Shown one piece after another: positions 1-10,406 of a DNA stretch of 64,000 nucleotides. Made by a program: the position numbers and the translations under genes. The number at the start of each line of letters is the position of its first letter. The first letter of the stretch is position 1. The notes below the pieces were generated by a model that was given only the letters and a program-made list of their open reading frames with translations, had not been told where the DNA came from and made no database searches. Source of the stretch: Bacteroidaceae bacterium (GTDB lineage: Bacteria; Bacteroidota; Bacteroidia; Bacteroidales; Bacteroidaceae); NCBI GenBank assembly GCA_017557635.1, contig JAFYYH010000022.1:62001-126000 (forward strand), read 5' to 3'.

Positions 1-1
1 T

Positions 2-724
2 ACCCGCCACCCTCTGAACATTGTCAAGAATGAGATTATCGAAATATTCTCACGTCTTGGTTTCGTTCTGGCCGACGGTCCCGAAGTCGAAGATGACTGG
101 CACGTATTCTCAGCCATGAACTTCGCCGAGGATCACCCCGCACGCGACATGCAGGACACTTTCTTTGTAGAGGCACATCCCGACATCATCCTGCGTACCC
201 ACACATCATCCGTTCAGAGCCGCGTAATGGAGGTTTCAGAGCCCCCTATCCGCATCATCTGCCCGGGTCGTGTTTACCGTAACGAGGCCATAAGTTATCG
301 CGCACACTGTTTCTTCCACCAGGTTGAGGCCCTCTACGTTGACAAGAACGTAAGTTTCACAGACCTCAAGCAGGTACTGCTCTACTTTGCACAGCAGATG
401 TTCGGTCCCGACACCAAGATCCGTCTGCGCCCCAGTTACTTCCCCTTCACAGAGCCTTCAGCTGAGATGGATATCAGCTGCAACATCTGCGGCGGCAAGG
501 GTTGCCCCTTCTGCAAGGGTACCGGTTGGGTAGAGATCCTGGGGTGCGGTATGGTACATCCCAACGTGCTGGAACTGAACGGCATAAACAGCAAGGAATA
601 CACTGGTTTCGCTCTCGGTATGGGTATAGAGCGTATCACCAACCTCAAATACCAGGTCAAGGACCTGCGCATGTTCTCAGAGAACGACGTCCGCTTCCTC
701 AAGGAGTTTGAGGCAGCCAACTGA
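2..724 (+). CDS. pheS: Phenylalanyl-tRNA synthetase alpha subunit, 5' truncated by window edge
   Basis: Charges tRNA-Phe in the cytoplasm as an alpha2-beta2 enzyme with PheT. The reading frame is open from base 2, so the N-terminal coiled coil and start lie outside the window. Visible class II aminoacyl-tRNA synthetase motifs are the motif 2 region (CPGRVYRNE, then HCFFHQVE) and motif 3 ([11 protein letters not shown]). A Cys-rich insert ([14 protein letters not shown]) followed by [13 protein letters not shown] could bind metal, which is seen in some PheS. The end [12 protein letters not shown] is the normal end of the family. nth starts 12 bases after the stop, so the two may be co-transcribed. 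Confidence 0.97.
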   Translation, partial: TRHPLNIVKNEIIEIFSRLGFVLADGPEVEDDWHVFSAMNFAEDHPARDMQDTFFVEAHPDIILRTHTSSVQSRVMEVSEPPIRIICPGRVYRNEAISYRAHCFFHQVEALYVDKNVSFTDLKQVLLYFAQQMFGPDTKIRLRPSYFPFTEPSAEMDISCNICGGKGCPFCKGTGWVEILGCGMVHPNVLELNGINSKEYTGFALGMGIERITNLKYQVKDLRMFSENDVRFLKEFEAAN

Positions 725-736
725 TAACACTTCCCT

Positions 737-1372
737 ATGAAAAAGAGGGAACTATATGATTTATGCAGCCAGAGGCTGGCCAAGGAGTATCCCCACGCCG
801 CCACCGAGCTGCATTTTTCATCTCCCTACGAACTGCTTGTAGCCGTCATGCTGTCAGCGCAGTGCACTGACAAGCGTGTCAACATGGTCACCCCGGCCCT
901 GTTTGAGGCATTCCCCACCGTCCAGGACATGGCCGCAGCCACTCCTGAGCAGATATTTCCCTACGTAAAGAGCGTATCATATCCCAACGCCAAATCCGAG
1001 CATCTGGCTCAGATGGCCCGCATGGTATGCGACCGTTTTGACGGCAAAATACCTGATACAATGGAGGATATGGTAACCCTGCCCGGTGTAGGACGCAAGA
1101 CCGCCAACGTAATGCTTGCAGTAGCCTTTGGAGGTCAGGCAATGCCTGTGGACACCCACGTCTTCCGTGTAAGCCACCGCATCGGCCTCGTACCCAAGCG
1201 CTGCACCACTCCGTTAAGCGTTGAAAAAGAGCTGGTTAAGTACTTTGAACAGAACCTCTTGTCCGATGCCCATCACTGGCTGATACTTCACGGCCGATAT
1301 GTCTGTACCGCCCGCGCACCAAAATGCGCAAATTGCTGTCTTAATGACATCTGTAGCGGTATTAATAAATAA
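737..1372 (+). CDS. nth: Endonuclease III, DNA glycosylase/AP lyase
   Basis: Removes oxidised pyrimidines and nicks abasic sites in base-excision repair. The 211-residue length is typical. The helix-hairpin-helix LPGVGRKTA places the catalytic lysine at residue 121, the conserved aspartate is D139 in PVDTHVFR, and the C-terminal [4Fe-4S] cysteines C190, C197, C200 and C206 show the classical C-X6-C-X2-C-X5-C spacing, so the protein looks complete and active. It begins 12 bases after pheS and is followed by a new promoter for cysE. Confidence 0.97.
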   Translation: MKKRELYDLCSQRLAKEYPHAATELHFSSPYELLVAVMLSAQCTDKRVNMVTPALFEAFPTVQDMAAATPEQIFPYVKSVSYPNAKSEHLAQMARMVCDRFDGKIPDTMEDMVTLPGVGRKTANVMLAVAFGGQAMPVDTHVFRVSHRIGLVPKRCTTPLSVEKELVKYFEQNLLSDAHHWLILHGRYVCTARAPKCANCCLNDICSGINK

Positions 1373-1379
1373 TATTTTG

Positions 1380-1387
1380 TAATTTTG
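1380..1387 (+). promoter_or_regulatory. Bacteroidota -7 box for cysE
   Basis: TAATTTTG matches the TAnnTTTG consensus. It overlaps a TTG that would otherwise be an in-frame start at 1385, so transcription should begin downstream of that codon and the ATG at 1406 is the start. Confidence 0.6.
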
Positions 1388-1405
1388 CGCTCAATTTCGC
1401 AGCAC

Positions 1406-2233
1406 ATGGAACAGAAAGACATATTTGAAAGCATCAGAGACGTAAAAAAGTCCTTGCAGAAAGCCGATAAGAACATTCCCAAGGTTGAGGAACGCTCCAT
1501 AGACCGTGCCGAGATCAAAGAGGCCGTAAAGCTCTTCCGTCACGTCGTATTCGGCAACTATTTCGGTGCAGTGGACCTGTCAACATCACTCAGCCGCCTC
1601 TACACAATCCTGTCACATCAGATTGATTACATAGGCCGCATCTTTCATGAGCCCCTTCCATGTAGCGCCGAGGACATTGCACAGCAGTTCATTGAGAGCA
1701 TACCGGAACTTCGCCGTCTGCTCGGAACCGATGTCAAGGCCATCTTTGACGGTGACCCCGCTGCCGTAAGCCACGAGGAGGTAATCCTGTGCTATCCTTC
1801 ACTGGTAGCCATGATACACTACCGCATGGCTCACAGCCTTCTCAAGCTGGGTGTGCCTATCCTGCCCCGTATCATCACTGAACTTGCCCATTCACTCACC
1901 GGAATCGACATTCATCCGGGAGCACAGATCGGCGAGTATTTCAGCATAGACCACGGAACCGGCGTGGTTATCGGCGAAACTGCAATAATCGGCAATCATG
2001 TTCAACTCTATCAGGGAGTTACGCTTGGTGCCAAGAGCTTCAAGTTCGACGAGAACGGCAATCCCATCAACATCCCGCGTCACCCCATCATCGAGGACAA
2101 TGTGGTCATATACTCCAACACCTCGGTTCTGGGCCGCATCACCATCGGCCACGATTCAATCATCGGCGGTAACGTATGGCTGACACTGGATCTGCCGCCC
2201 CACTCCAAGTTTTTTCAGAACAGAGAAAAGTAA
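1406..2233 (+). CDS. cysE: Serine O-acetyltransferase
   Basis: Makes O-acetylserine from serine and acetyl-CoA, the first committed step of cysteine synthesis. The 275-residue protein has an alpha-helical N-terminal half and a C-terminal left-handed beta-helix of hexapeptide repeats. The family signature runs [11 protein letters not shown], then [13 protein letters not shown], then [12 protein letters not shown], with the His and Gly residues typical of SAT. It resembles the longer EpsC-type SAT rather than the short E. coli form. The start at 1406 was chosen over an upstream TTG because the -7 box overlaps that codon. It is transcribed separately from nth. Confidence 0.92.
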   Translation: MEQKDIFESIRDVKKSLQKADKNIPKVEERSIDRAEIKEAVKLFRHVVFGNYFGAVDLSTSLSRLYTILSHQIDYIGRIFHEPLPCSAEDIAQQFIESIPELRRLLGTDVKAIFDGDPAAVSHEEVILCYPSLVAMIHYRMAHSLLKLGVPILPRIITELAHSLTGIDIHPGAQIGEYFSIDHGTGVVIGETAIIGNHVQLYQGVTLGAKSFKFDENGNPINIPRHPIIEDNVVIYSNTSVLGRITIGHDSIIGGNVWLTLDLPPHSKFFQNREK

Positions 2234-2258
2234 CATTAACCATTTAATAACTGATATT

Positions 2259-3509
2259 ATGACAATTGACAAATTCAACTTTGCAGGAAAAAAGACTTTC
2301 GTGCGCGTTGACTTCAACGTTCCCGTTGATGAGAACTTCAACATCACCGATGATACCCGTATCGTCGCTGCTATGCCCACCCTGAAGAAGATCATCGCCG
2401 ATGGCGGTCGTCTTATCATCGCTTCACACATGGGTCGTCCCAAGAAGAACCCGGATCCCAAGTACTCACTCAAGTACATTCTGAAGCATGTATCAGAGTG
2501 CCTTGGTGTTGACGTAAAGTTCGCTGAGGACTGCGCAAAGGCACAGGAGCAGGTTGCCGCTCTTAAAGACGGTGAGGCTCTGCTGCTTGAGAACGTTCGT
2601 TTCTACGCTGAGGAGGAAGGCAAACCCCGTGGCATTGAGAAGGAGGATCCCGCATACGATGCAGCCAAGAAGGAACTCAAGGCCGCTCAGAAGGAGTTCG
2701 CCAAGACTCTTGCTTCATACGCTGACGTTTATGTAAACGACGCATTCGGTACCGCTCACCGCAAGCACGCTACCACAGCTGTTATGGCTGACTTCTTCGA
2801 CGCTGACCACAAGATGTTCGGCTACCTCATGGAGAAGGAGGTTGTAGCTGTTGAGAAGGTTCTGAACAACTCAGTTAAGCCTGTAACCGCTATCATCGGT
2901 GGTTCTAAGGTTTCTTCTAAGATCACCATCATCGAGAACCTGCTGCAGAAGGTTGATAACCTGGTTATCATCGGCGGTATGGCTTACACCTTCGTTCTGG
3001 CCAAGGGCGGTAAGGTTGGTAACTCACTCTGCGAGCCTGATCAGGTTGACGTTGCTCTGGCAGTTCTCAAGAAGGCCGAGGAGCTGGGCGTTAAGATCGT
3101 TCTGCCCGTTGACTGCCTTGCAGCCGATAACTTCGACAACAACGCCAACACTCAGGTTGTTGACAACAACAACGTACCCGACGGTTGGGAAGGTATGGAT
3201 ATAGGTCCTAAGTCAGCTGCTCTGATGGCTGGTGTAATCGAGTCATCAAAGACCATCCTTTGGAACGGTCCTGCCGGTGTATTCGAGTTCAGCAACTTCC
3301 AGGCCGGTACAAAGGCTATCGCTACCGCTGTTGCCAACGCAACTGCCAAGAACGGTGCTTTCTCACTCGTAGGTGGCGGTGACTCTGTAAGCGCTGTTAA
3401 GCAGTTCGGTTTTGCCGATAAGGTATCATACGTATCAACCGGTGGTGGTGCTCTTCTGGAGGCTATCGAGGGAAAAATCCTCCCGGGTATCGCTGCTATC
3501 AAGGGCTAA
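2259..3509 (+). CDS. pgk: Phosphoglycerate kinase
   Basis: Glycolytic enzyme that transfers phosphate from 1,3-bisphosphoglycerate to ADP. The 416 residues are near the family length. Recognisable are [10 protein letters not shown] near the N-terminus, the hinge region GGSKVSSKI, and the nucleotide-binding C-terminal end GGGDSVSAV followed by [10 protein letters not shown]. Codon use is more biased than in neighbours (many GTT, CTG and GAG codons), as expected of a highly expressed gene. A strong hairpin with a T-tract follows. Confidence 0.98.
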   Translation: MTIDKFNFAGKKTFVRVDFNVPVDENFNITDDTRIVAAMPTLKKIIADGGRLIIASHMGRPKKNPDPKYSLKYILKHVSECLGVDVKFAEDCAKAQEQVAALKDGEALLLENVRFYAEEEGKPRGIEKEDPAYDAAKKELKAAQKEFAKTLASYADVYVNDAFGTAHRKHATTAVMADFFDADHKMFGYLMEKEVVAVEKVLNNSVKPVTAIIGGSKVSSKITIIENLLQKVDNLVIIGGMAYTFVLAKGGKVGNSLCEPDQVDVALAVLKKAEELGVKIVLPVDCLAADNFDNNANTQVVDNNNVPDGWEGMDIGPKSAALMAGVIESSKTILWNGPAGVFEFSNFQAGTKAIATAVANATAKNGAFSLVGGGDSVSAVKQFGFADKVSYVSTGGGALLEAIEGKILPGIAAIKG

Positions 3510-3524
3510 TCCGAATATTTTTCG

Positions 3525-3532
3525 TATATTTG
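3525..3532 (+). promoter_or_regulatory. Candidate -7 box directly before a hairpin
   Basis: TATATTTG fits TAnnTTTG. The next base begins the pgk terminator-like hairpin, which would then be in the leader of the TPR gene. It may be real or a chance match in AT-rich sequence. Confidence 0.35.
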
Positions 3533-3566
3533 AAACCGCAGGGCATCCGTTCCTGCGGTTTCTTTT
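3533..3566 (+). terminator. Intrinsic terminator after pgk, or attenuator before the TPR gene
   Basis: The 10-bp arms AAACCGCAGG and CCTGCGGTTT enclose a 9-nt loop and are followed by a T-rich stretch. It ends three bases before the ATG of the next gene, leaving no room for a separate leader. Confidence 0.75.
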
Positions 3567-3569
3567 ATT

Positions 3570-5705
3570 ATGGGTGTTGAGGAAGATATAAAGAAGCGTG
3601 CGCAGCATATCAGGGAACTCCTGCTGAATGCACATCTAAAGGAGGCGTTGGAGCAGATCCAGGCCCAGATGTCAGGTGTGGCCGATTGGTCCGCATCGTC
3701 CCGTTTTGAGGACATAGACCGTTCCTACAGGTACATGCTGCAGTATTACAGCCAGGGTTCGCCCGATGAGCACCGCAACGAGGTTTACCGTCAGCTGGTA
3801 CGCCGTGCCCTTCTGCTCAACGACGATGTGCTTCAGGCACGTCTGCAACCCGAATCCATGCTTCTCTACTACCAGCACCTTCGTTCACGTCTGTCCAGGA
3901 CCGAGAACATTGAAGGCCTGCGCCTGGCTCTGGAATCCTTTGTAGAGCTTGGAGATGTAGAATCACACGAGCGCAACCTGGGACTCCTTTTCGACCTCAT
4001 CTGGACCAACGGAGAATGGACTGTAGAAGATTCAGCATCACTGCTTGAACTCATTGATTCTCCGCTTGTTATGGAGGATGATTCAGCCCTTGCGATAAGT
4101 GCTGTGACACTCTCCCTGATGGAGCGTTTCGACCCCCTGAAATGCATCTTCCTGTGCCAGGCTGCCGAGAACCTGAGTACGGCCGTATCGGTCCGCGCCC
4201 TTACCGGACTGGCAGTCGCTTTAGGACGTTACAAGGACCTTATACCCTACTTCCCCGAGGTCACCAACCGCATCAGCCTGCTGCAGGACGTACCCGGCAT
4301 CACCGAGCGTATGCTCAAGGTGCAGATGTCACTGCTGCTGTGCCGTGAGACCAAGGAGATTGACCGCCGCATGCGTGAGGAATTCATCCCCACAATGCTG
4401 CGTAACCCCAAATTGGGCGATCTGATGCGTGAGGAACTTGAACGTGACGACGTAAGCCCCGACTGGAACGAGTGGATAGAGAAACCTGAGATCAAGGACA
4501 AACTCATGCAGATGTCCGAACTCCAGATGGAGGGGGCCGATGTCTATATGAGCACCTTCTCCAACCTCAAGAACTACCCCTTCTTCCGCGAGATACACAA
4601 CTGGTTCCGCATATTCAGCATGGACCAGCCCGATGTCCGCAAGGCCCTTGGAGACGATGCCCTGGCCTCTACAATCGGCAAATCAATGCTCGCCAGCGGC
4701 ATATTCTGCAATTCTGACAAGTATTCCATAGCACTCACCTTCTCACAGATACCGCGTGAGCAGCGTGACCTGCTTACGGGACAGATAAATGAAGAGGCCC
4801 TTGAGGCCATGGATGAGAAAGCCACCAGCGCATCACCCCAGAATGTCACCGAGACCTTCTCGGCCCGTCAGTATGCCCATGACCTGTACCGTTTCTTCAA
4901 CCTTTTCAGCCGCCGTCACGAGTTCCACAACCCCTTTGACGGCAATCTTAACCTGTTGACTGACAGTCCGGTATCACCGCTTCTCCAAACTGACGAATCG
5001 GAGCAGGCCATAGCCGCCTGGTTGCTTGGAAAGAACTATTATGACGAGGCCGTGCAGGCATTCCGCCTGATGGAATCCACCGCACACCCCTATTCCACCG
5101 ATTACCGTTTCTATCAGCAGATGGGATACGCCCTGCAGCGCACACAGTCATATAAGGAGGCTCTCGAGGCCTACCACCGCGCCGACCTTATCCAGGCCGA
5201 CAACAACTGGACTCTGCGCCACTCGGCCCAGTGTCTGCGCATATTGGGACAGCCCGAGCAGGCACTTGAGATGCTGCTTCAGGCCGAGAAACGAAGCGCC
5301 GACAACCTCTCGCTGCAGATACAGATAGGTGACTGCCTGGTTGACCTTAAGCGTTATGACGATGCCCTGACGCGTTTCTTCAAGGTGGATTACCTCAAGC
5401 CGGACTATCCCAAGGCATGGCGGGCCATCGGCTGGTGCGCCTTCCTAGCTGGCAGAACTGACAAATCCATAGAGTATTACGATAAACTGCTTAAAGGCAA
5501 ACCCACTGCCAACGACTGCCTCAATGCCGGTCACGCATACTTTGTTGAGGGAAACATACAGCGCGCCGTCTCCCTGTACCGTCAGAGCCGCAGCATGATG
5601 GGCCCCGATGAGTTTGAGGCCGAATTCAACAAAGACCGCCGCATTCTGGCCTCCAAAGGCATTGCCGAGCAGGATTTCCCGCTGCTCTGGGACCTTATAG
5701 AATAA
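3570..5705 (+). CDS. Cytoplasmic tetratricopeptide-repeat protein
   Basis: 711 residues without signal peptide or membrane segment. The C-terminal third (about residues 490-690) carries consecutive TPR-like helix pairs, for example around YRFYQQMGYALQRTQSYKEALEAYHRAD-type spacing with A/G at position 8 and A at 20 and 27. The N-terminal two thirds are helical and Leu-rich but show no family I can name. TPR arrays bind partner proteins; no enzymatic motif is visible. The GH3 gene starts 18 bases later. The function is unknown; similar long TPR proteins are widespread in Bacteroidales. Confidence 0.8.
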   Translation: MGVEEDIKKRAQHIRELLLNAHLKEALEQIQAQMSGVADWSASSRFEDIDRSYRYMLQYYSQGSPDEHRNEVYRQLVRRALLLNDDVLQARLQPESMLLYYQHLRSRLSRTENIEGLRLALESFVELGDVESHERNLGLLFDLIWTNGEWTVEDSASLLELIDSPLVMEDDSALAISAVTLSLMERFDPLKCIFLCQAAENLSTAVSVRALTGLAVALGRYKDLIPYFPEVTNRISLLQDVPGITERMLKVQMSLLLCRETKEIDRRMREEFIPTMLRNPKLGDLMREELERDDVSPDWNEWIEKPEIKDKLMQMSELQMEGADVYMSTFSNLKNYPFFREIHNWFRIFSMDQPDVRKALGDDALASTIGKSMLASGIFCNSDKYSIALTFSQIPREQRDLLTGQINEEALEAMDEKATSASPQNVTETFSARQYAHDLYRFFNLFSRRHEFHNPFDGNLNLLTDSPVSPLLQTDESEQAIAAWLLGKNYYDEAVQAFRLMESTAHPYSTDYRFYQQMGYALQRTQSYKEALEAYHRADLIQADNNWTLRHSAQCLRILGQPEQALEMLLQAEKRSADNLSLQIQIGDCLVDLKRYDDALTRFFKVDYLKPDYPKAWRAIGWCAFLAGRTDKSIEYYDKLLKGKPTANDCLNAGHAYFVEGNIQRAVSLYRQSRSMMGPDEFEAEFNKDRRILASKGIAEQDFPLLWDLIE

Positions 5706-5723
5706 CCAACAAACAATGCATAT

Positions 5724-8057
5724 ATGAGAAAAACTGCCCTTTTGTCCTTTACCTTGTCCATGCTCCTGTTGACAGCATGCAACAACACCCCGAAATCTAC
5801 TCTCAGTTACGCCTACGACCCACAGATTGAGGATAACGTAGAGCGTACTCTCAAGAAAATGACCCTTGACGAGAAGATAGGCCAGATGCTTCAGCTGAAC
5901 CTCCCTGTTATTGGTCATAACGACCGCACAGGCAAGTTTATCATAGATGAAGACAAACTTGAGGAGGTAATAGGCAAATACAAGGTAGGATCACTGCTCA
6001 ACAACCCCCAGAGCATTCCTCCCACCCCCGATGAATGGTACGCAATCGTAAAGAGAGTTCAGGATAAGTCACTGGATGTCATGGGAATACCCTGCCTCAT
6101 CGGACTTGACCAGAACCACGGCACCACCTATACCAGCGGCGGTACCCTGTTCCCCCAGAATATCAACATGGGCGCCACATTCAACCGTGAGGCCACTCAG
6201 GAGGCAGCCCGCATCACCGCGTATGAAACCCGCGCCAGCAATGTCCCCTGGACCTTCTGCCCCACACTTGACCTGAGCCGCAACCAACTCTGGTCACGCT
6301 GCTGGGAGAATTTCGGTGAGGATGCCTACGTGAACGCCGCCATGGCCCAGGCCGCCGTTATCGGATTCCAGGGAAATGACCCTAACCACGTTGACAACCG
6401 GCACATCTCAGTATCTCTGAAGCATTATATCGGCTACGGCGTACCCGTATCGGGCAAGGACCGCACACCTGCCGTAATCAGCCCGCTGGAACTGCGTGAG
6501 AAGTACTTTGCACCCTATCTGGCCGGTATCCGCGCCGGTGCCCTGAACATCATGGTCAACTCCGGAATGGTTAACGGTGTCATGACACACGCCAACCACG
6601 AACTCCTTACCGTATGGCTCAAGGAGCAGCTTGGCTGGGACGGAATGATCCTGACCGACTGGGCCGATATCGACAACCTCTACAACCGCGACAAGGTCGC
6701 CAAGGATAAGAAGGAAGCCATCAAGATGGCCATCAACGCCGGCATAGACATGTCCATGGACCCCTACAGCCTGCAGTTCTGCGATATCCTCAAGGAACTT
6801 GTCGAGGAGGGTTCAGTACCCATGAGCCGTATCGATGACGCCGTACGCCGCATACTGCGCATGAAATTCCGTCTGGGACTCTTCGGTACACCTTATACAG
6901 ATCCCAAGGAATACACGGAGTTTGCCAGCGCCAAGCACGCTGACGTTGCCCTGCACGCAGCCGAGGAGAGCATGATACTGCTCAAGAACGACGGCACACT
7001 GCCCCTCAAAAAGGGCGCCAGGATACTGCTCACCGGCCCCAACGCCAACAGCATGCGCTGCCTTGACGGCGGCTGGAGCTACTCATGGCAGGGAGATATT
7101 GCCGATGTCTGCGCAGCCGGCTACAACACCATCTATGAAGCATTCGTAAACAAGTTCGGAGCCGATAACGTAATCCTTGAGCAGGGTGTACGCTATACCC
7201 GCGGTGCCACTTTCGAGGCCGAGGCCAAGCCCGAGATCGAGAAAGCCGTTGCCGCAGCCCGTAAGGCCGATGTCATCGTAGCGTGCATCGGCGAGAACTC
7301 ATACTGCGAGACTCCCGGTAACATATCGGACCTGACGCTGTCAAAGAACCAGCGTGACCTGGTCAAGGCACTTGCTTCAACAGGCAAGCCTATCGTGCTG
7401 ATACTCAACGAAGGACGTGCACGCATAATAGCCGATATCGAGCCTCTGGCAAACGCCATTACAGACATCATGCTGCCCGGCAACTACGGCGGTGACGCAC
7501 TTGCCAACCTGATGGCCGGTGATGCCAATTTCAGTGGCCGTCTGCCGTTCACCTACCCCAAGGAGGTACATTCACTCATCACATATGACTACAAGCCTTG
7601 CCAGGAGGTCGACAAGATGCAGGGTGCCTACGACTACGACGCAGTGGTATCCGTACAGTGGCCCTTCGGCTATGGAAAGAGTTATACAACATTCAAATAC
7701 TCAAATCTCAAGGTTGACAAGGCTCAGTTCACTTCAAATGACAAGCTGACCTTCACTGTTGATGTTCAGAACACAGGTTCTGTAGCCGGTAAGGAGAGCG
7801 TTCTGCTCTTCAGCAGTGACCTTGTAGCTAGTGTTTCGCCCGATGTCCGCCGCCTGCGTGACTTCACCAAGATCGAACTCGCTCCCGGTGAGAAAAAAAG
7901 CGTACAGTTGAGCATCGACGCCAGTGAACTGGCCTTTGTGGGAGCCGACGGCAAGTGGGTTCTTGAGGAGGGTGAGTTCCGCATCCAGATAGGCACCGAG
8001 ACAGCAACAATCAACTGCACTGAGACACATAAATGGGATACTCCCAACATTATGTGA
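5724..8057 (+). CDS. Glycoside hydrolase family 3 lipoprotein (beta-glucosidase/xylosidase type)
   Basis: Hydrolyses terminal beta-linked sugars from oligosaccharides. An SPII signal with lipobox LTAC anchors it in the envelope. Domains in order are the GH3 N-terminal barrel with [10 protein letters not shown], where D312 is the expected nucleophile; the GH3 C-terminal alpha/beta domain ([13 protein letters not shown], later [14 protein letters not shown]); and a fibronectin III-like tail ([19 protein letters not shown]). The 777 residues match BglX-type enzymes. It follows the TPR gene by 18 bases and precedes a GH43 with its own promoter, suggesting shared use of hemicellulose-derived oligosaccharides. 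The exact substrate cannot be read from sequence. Confidence 0.92.
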   Translation: MRKTALLSFTLSMLLLTACNNTPKSTLSYAYDPQIEDNVERTLKKMTLDEKIGQMLQLNLPVIGHNDRTGKFIIDEDKLEEVIGKYKVGSLLNNPQSIPPTPDEWYAIVKRVQDKSLDVMGIPCLIGLDQNHGTTYTSGGTLFPQNINMGATFNREATQEAARITAYETRASNVPWTFCPTLDLSRNQLWSRCWENFGEDAYVNAAMAQAAVIGFQGNDPNHVDNRHISVSLKHYIGYGVPVSGKDRTPAVISPLELREKYFAPYLAGIRAGALNIMVNSGMVNGVMTHANHELLTVWLKEQLGWDGMILTDWADIDNLYNRDKVAKDKKEAIKMAINAGIDMSMDPYSLQFCDILKELVEEGSVPMSRIDDAVRRILRMKFRLGLFGTPYTDPKEYTEFASAKHADVALHAAEESMILLKNDGTLPLKKGARILLTGPNANSMRCLDGGWSYSWQGDIADVCAAGYNTIYEAFVNKFGADNVILEQGVRYTRGATFEAEAKPEIEKAVAAARKADVIVACIGENSYCETPGNISDLTLSKNQRDLVKALASTGKPIVLILNEGRARIIADIEPLANAITDIMLPGNYGGDALANLMAGDANFSGRLPFTYPKEVHSLITYDYKPCQEVDKMQGAYDYDAVVSVQWPFGYGKSYTTFKYSNLKVDKAQFTSNDKLTFTVDVQNTGSVAGKESVLLFSSDLVASVSPDVRRLRDFTKIELAPGEKKSVQLSIDASELAFVGADGKWVLEEGEFRIQIGTETATINCTETHKWDTPNIM

Positions 8058-8088
8058 AATAATGCCCCGGCTACGTTTAACTTTTTCC

Positions 8089-8096
8089 TATTTTTG
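8089..8096 (+). promoter_or_regulatory. -7 box for the GH43 gene
   Basis: TATTTTTG matches TAnnTTTG and lies about 50 bases before the ATG at 8146. Confidence 0.5.
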
Positions 8097-8145
8097 TAAT
8101 CTAATAGAAAGGAAAATTAAATAACCAAATAACCAATTATCTAAT

Positions 8146-10296
8146 ATGACAGCCAATAGACTTTTCAAAAGTATCATGCTGCTCTTGGCATGTGCTTTGG
8201 TTCTGTCCACACAGAACGTTTCCGCTGCGAAGAAGGTCCAGGAGGGCCAGGTAAAAGCCTCACAGCGTTTTGTTCATAACTACGGTGGTCGCGGTAACCC
8301 CTATCTGCCCCTTTGGGAGCATGTACCCGACGGCGAGCCCAAGGTATTCGAGGATCCCGACCGTCCCGGACATTACCGTGCATATATCATCGGCTCACAT
8401 GATGTAAGCGCAAACCGCTATTGCGGTCCCGATATCCGTATCTGGTCAGCTCCCGTTGAGAACCTGAACGAATGGCGTGATGACGGCCCGGTATTCACAT
8501 TCCAGGCAGCCAACGGCCGTTGGGACGTTATGTACGCTCCTGATCTTGTTGAGGTTATCGAGAAGGATGCCAAGGGTAAGGACAAGAAGGTTTATTATCT
8601 CTATCCCCACAGCCGTGGTCCCCGTCGTGAGGCAATGGTCTGCAAGGGTGACCGCCCCGACGGCCCCTTCACTCCCCTGAACCTCGATGAGAACCAGGCA
8701 GCCATCGCAGGCAGCTGCATCGGCTTCGACCCCTCTGTATTCATTGAGAAGATTACCGATAAGGATGATCCCGACTATGCAAAGGGCTTCCGCGCATACG
8801 GATTCTGGGGCTTCCAGCACTCAACAGGTGCACAGTTGGACCAGGAGACCATGTACTCTGTACGTCCCGGCACAACTCCCGTTGATCCCCTGCTCCCCGC
8901 AAGTTCAAGCTACGGCCGTGTACGTGACCGTCAGGGAACGGTTTACACTGCTCTTGCCGAGGGTCAGAATCCCGGTGACTTCAACTTCTTCGAGGCATCT
9001 TCAATCCGTCAGGTCGGAAACAAGTATGTCATGATATTCTCAGGTTACTCAGGTCCTGACTACGGTCTGGGTTCAACCAACTCAGCTCTGCGTTACTGCT
9101 ACGGCGATTCTCCTCTGGGTCCCTGGAAGAGCGGCGGTGTAGCTGTTGACTCACGTGGTCCTATCCTCAACGAGGACGGCACCAAGCTCATGACAGCAAA
9201 CTTTGCTCACAACACCCACGGCAGTATCGAGCAGATCAACGGCCAGTGGTACATATTCTATCATCGTCCTCCCAGAGGCAACGGTAACGCCCGTCAGGCT
9301 ATGGTTGCTCCTGTAAAGATCACATGGGATGAGAAACCCGTTTCAGAGGGCGGTAAGGTAGTCATCACAGGTTATGATCCCTATGCTCCCGATGAGGTTT
9401 GGACAGCCAAGGCTTCAAACGGTGACGAGTACACCGGCGCCGAGGTTACTTCCGAGGGCTTCAACATCTACGGTCTGCCTCCTTATGCTTACTATTCAGC
9501 CGGTTACGCTTGCGTATTCATGAACAAGGATGGTCGTCAGAACCCCAACTCACTGCAGGACAACTGGGATATCTGGAACAACGAGCAGGTTTGCAATGTT
9601 AACGCAGGTGATATCATCGGTTACAAATACTTCGGTCTGGGCGGTCTTAAGAAGGACAGCAAGGGTATCGAGGCATTTGACGGCACAACTTCAAAGCAGC
9701 ACTCTTCATTCAACCTCTGGTTCAAGAGAACTGCCGGTGAGGGCGGTATCAACATCAAGGTTATGATGGACGGTCCTTGGAAGAACGATGTTTGGAACGG
9801 TAAGGAGATCGGTAAGATCAAGATCCCGTCATCATCACCCGTTGACAAGATCGAGAAGTACACCATCGACGTATCTGAGTTCGTTGATGATGTTCAGGGC
9901 AAGCACGCCATCTATCTGGTATTCGATGCAGCCATTGACGGTGCTCTGGGTGTATTCTACGGTTGCGGATTCAGCACCAAGACCACATCACTCAAGCGCC
10001 CCGTACCTCCCACTCTTAACGTAACCATCGGCGGTAAGGCCATCGAGCTTCCTGCTGAGCCCGTTCACTCAAATGACAACAACGGTTACACCGACAACAC
10101 TCATTATGAGATGGACTACAAGCTGGAACCCGGTCAGAAGTCAAAGGTTTCTGTAGAGTGCCTCTGGTCAACAATGCAGTTCTGGGTAGAGCAGATCAAG
10201 GGTGATGAAGGCACCGCAGTCATCACAGCCGAGTACCTCTTCCCCGGTACCACCAGCAAGCAGACCAAGGTCTACAAGATCAACATCAGCAAGTAA
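8146..10296 (+). CDS. Secreted glycoside hydrolase family 43 with CBM6-like domain
   Basis: Likely arabinofuranosidase or beta-xylosidase acting on arabinoxylan side chains or ends. The signal peptide ends near residue 28. The five-bladed GH43 propeller spans about residues 45-420; FEDPD (D70) and YAPDLVE (D133) fit the two acidic residues of the family, and the Glu in FFEASSIRQ fits the general acid. A CBM6-like beta-sandwich follows (about 440-620, SAGYACVFMN ... YTIDVSEFV), then a C-terminal sandwich of roughly 90 residues (PTLNVTIGGKAIEL) that I do not recognise. Codon use is biased as in pgk, suggesting high expression. A hairpin terminator follows. Confidence 0.88.
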   Translation: MTANRLFKSIMLLLACALVLSTQNVSAAKKVQEGQVKASQRFVHNYGGRGNPYLPLWEHVPDGEPKVFEDPDRPGHYRAYIIGSHDVSANRYCGPDIRIWSAPVENLNEWRDDGPVFTFQAANGRWDVMYAPDLVEVIEKDAKGKDKKVYYLYPHSRGPRREAMVCKGDRPDGPFTPLNLDENQAAIAGSCIGFDPSVFIEKITDKDDPDYAKGFRAYGFWGFQHSTGAQLDQETMYSVRPGTTPVDPLLPASSSYGRVRDRQGTVYTALAEGQNPGDFNFFEASSIRQVGNKYVMIFSGYSGPDYGLGSTNSALRYCYGDSPLGPWKSGGVAVDSRGPILNEDGTKLMTANFAHNTHGSIEQINGQWYIFYHRPPRGNGNARQAMVAPVKITWDEKPVSEGGKVVITGYDPYAPDEVWTAKASNGDEYTGAEVTSEGFNIYGLPPYAYYSAGYACVFMNKDGRQNPNSLQDNWDIWNNEQVCNVNAGDIIGYKYFGLGGLKKDSKGIEAFDGTTSKQHSSFNLWFKRTAGEGGINIKVMMDGPWKNDVWNGKEIGKIKIPSSSPVDKIEKYTIDVSEFVDDVQGKHAIYLVFDAAIDGALGVFYGCGFSTKTTSLKRPVPPTLNVTIGGKAIELPAEPVHSNDNNGYTDNTHYEMDYKLEPGQKSKVSVECLWSTMQFWVEQIKGDEGTAVITAEYLFPGTTSKQTKVYKINISK

Positions 10297-10315
10297 AATA
10301 TTGCATCCTTATTCA

Positions 10316-10350
10316 AAATAGGCCGAGCTATATACTCGGCCTATTTTATT
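10316..10350 (+). terminator. Intrinsic terminator after GH43
   Basis: Arms AAATAGGCCGAG and CTCGGCCTATTT enclose a 7-nt loop, followed by a T-rich run. Confidence 0.85.
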
Positions 10351-10369
10351 TGTATTAAATAAATTTCAT

Positions 10370-10377
10370 TATCTTTG
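10370..10377 (+). promoter_or_regulatory. -7 box that decides the start of the next gene
   Basis: TATCTTTG overlaps a GTG at 10377 that is in frame with the next gene. The ATG at 10407 is therefore preferred as start. Confidence 0.65.
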
Positions 10378-10406
10378 TGCATAAACATTTAATCCTATTT
10401 CTGATT

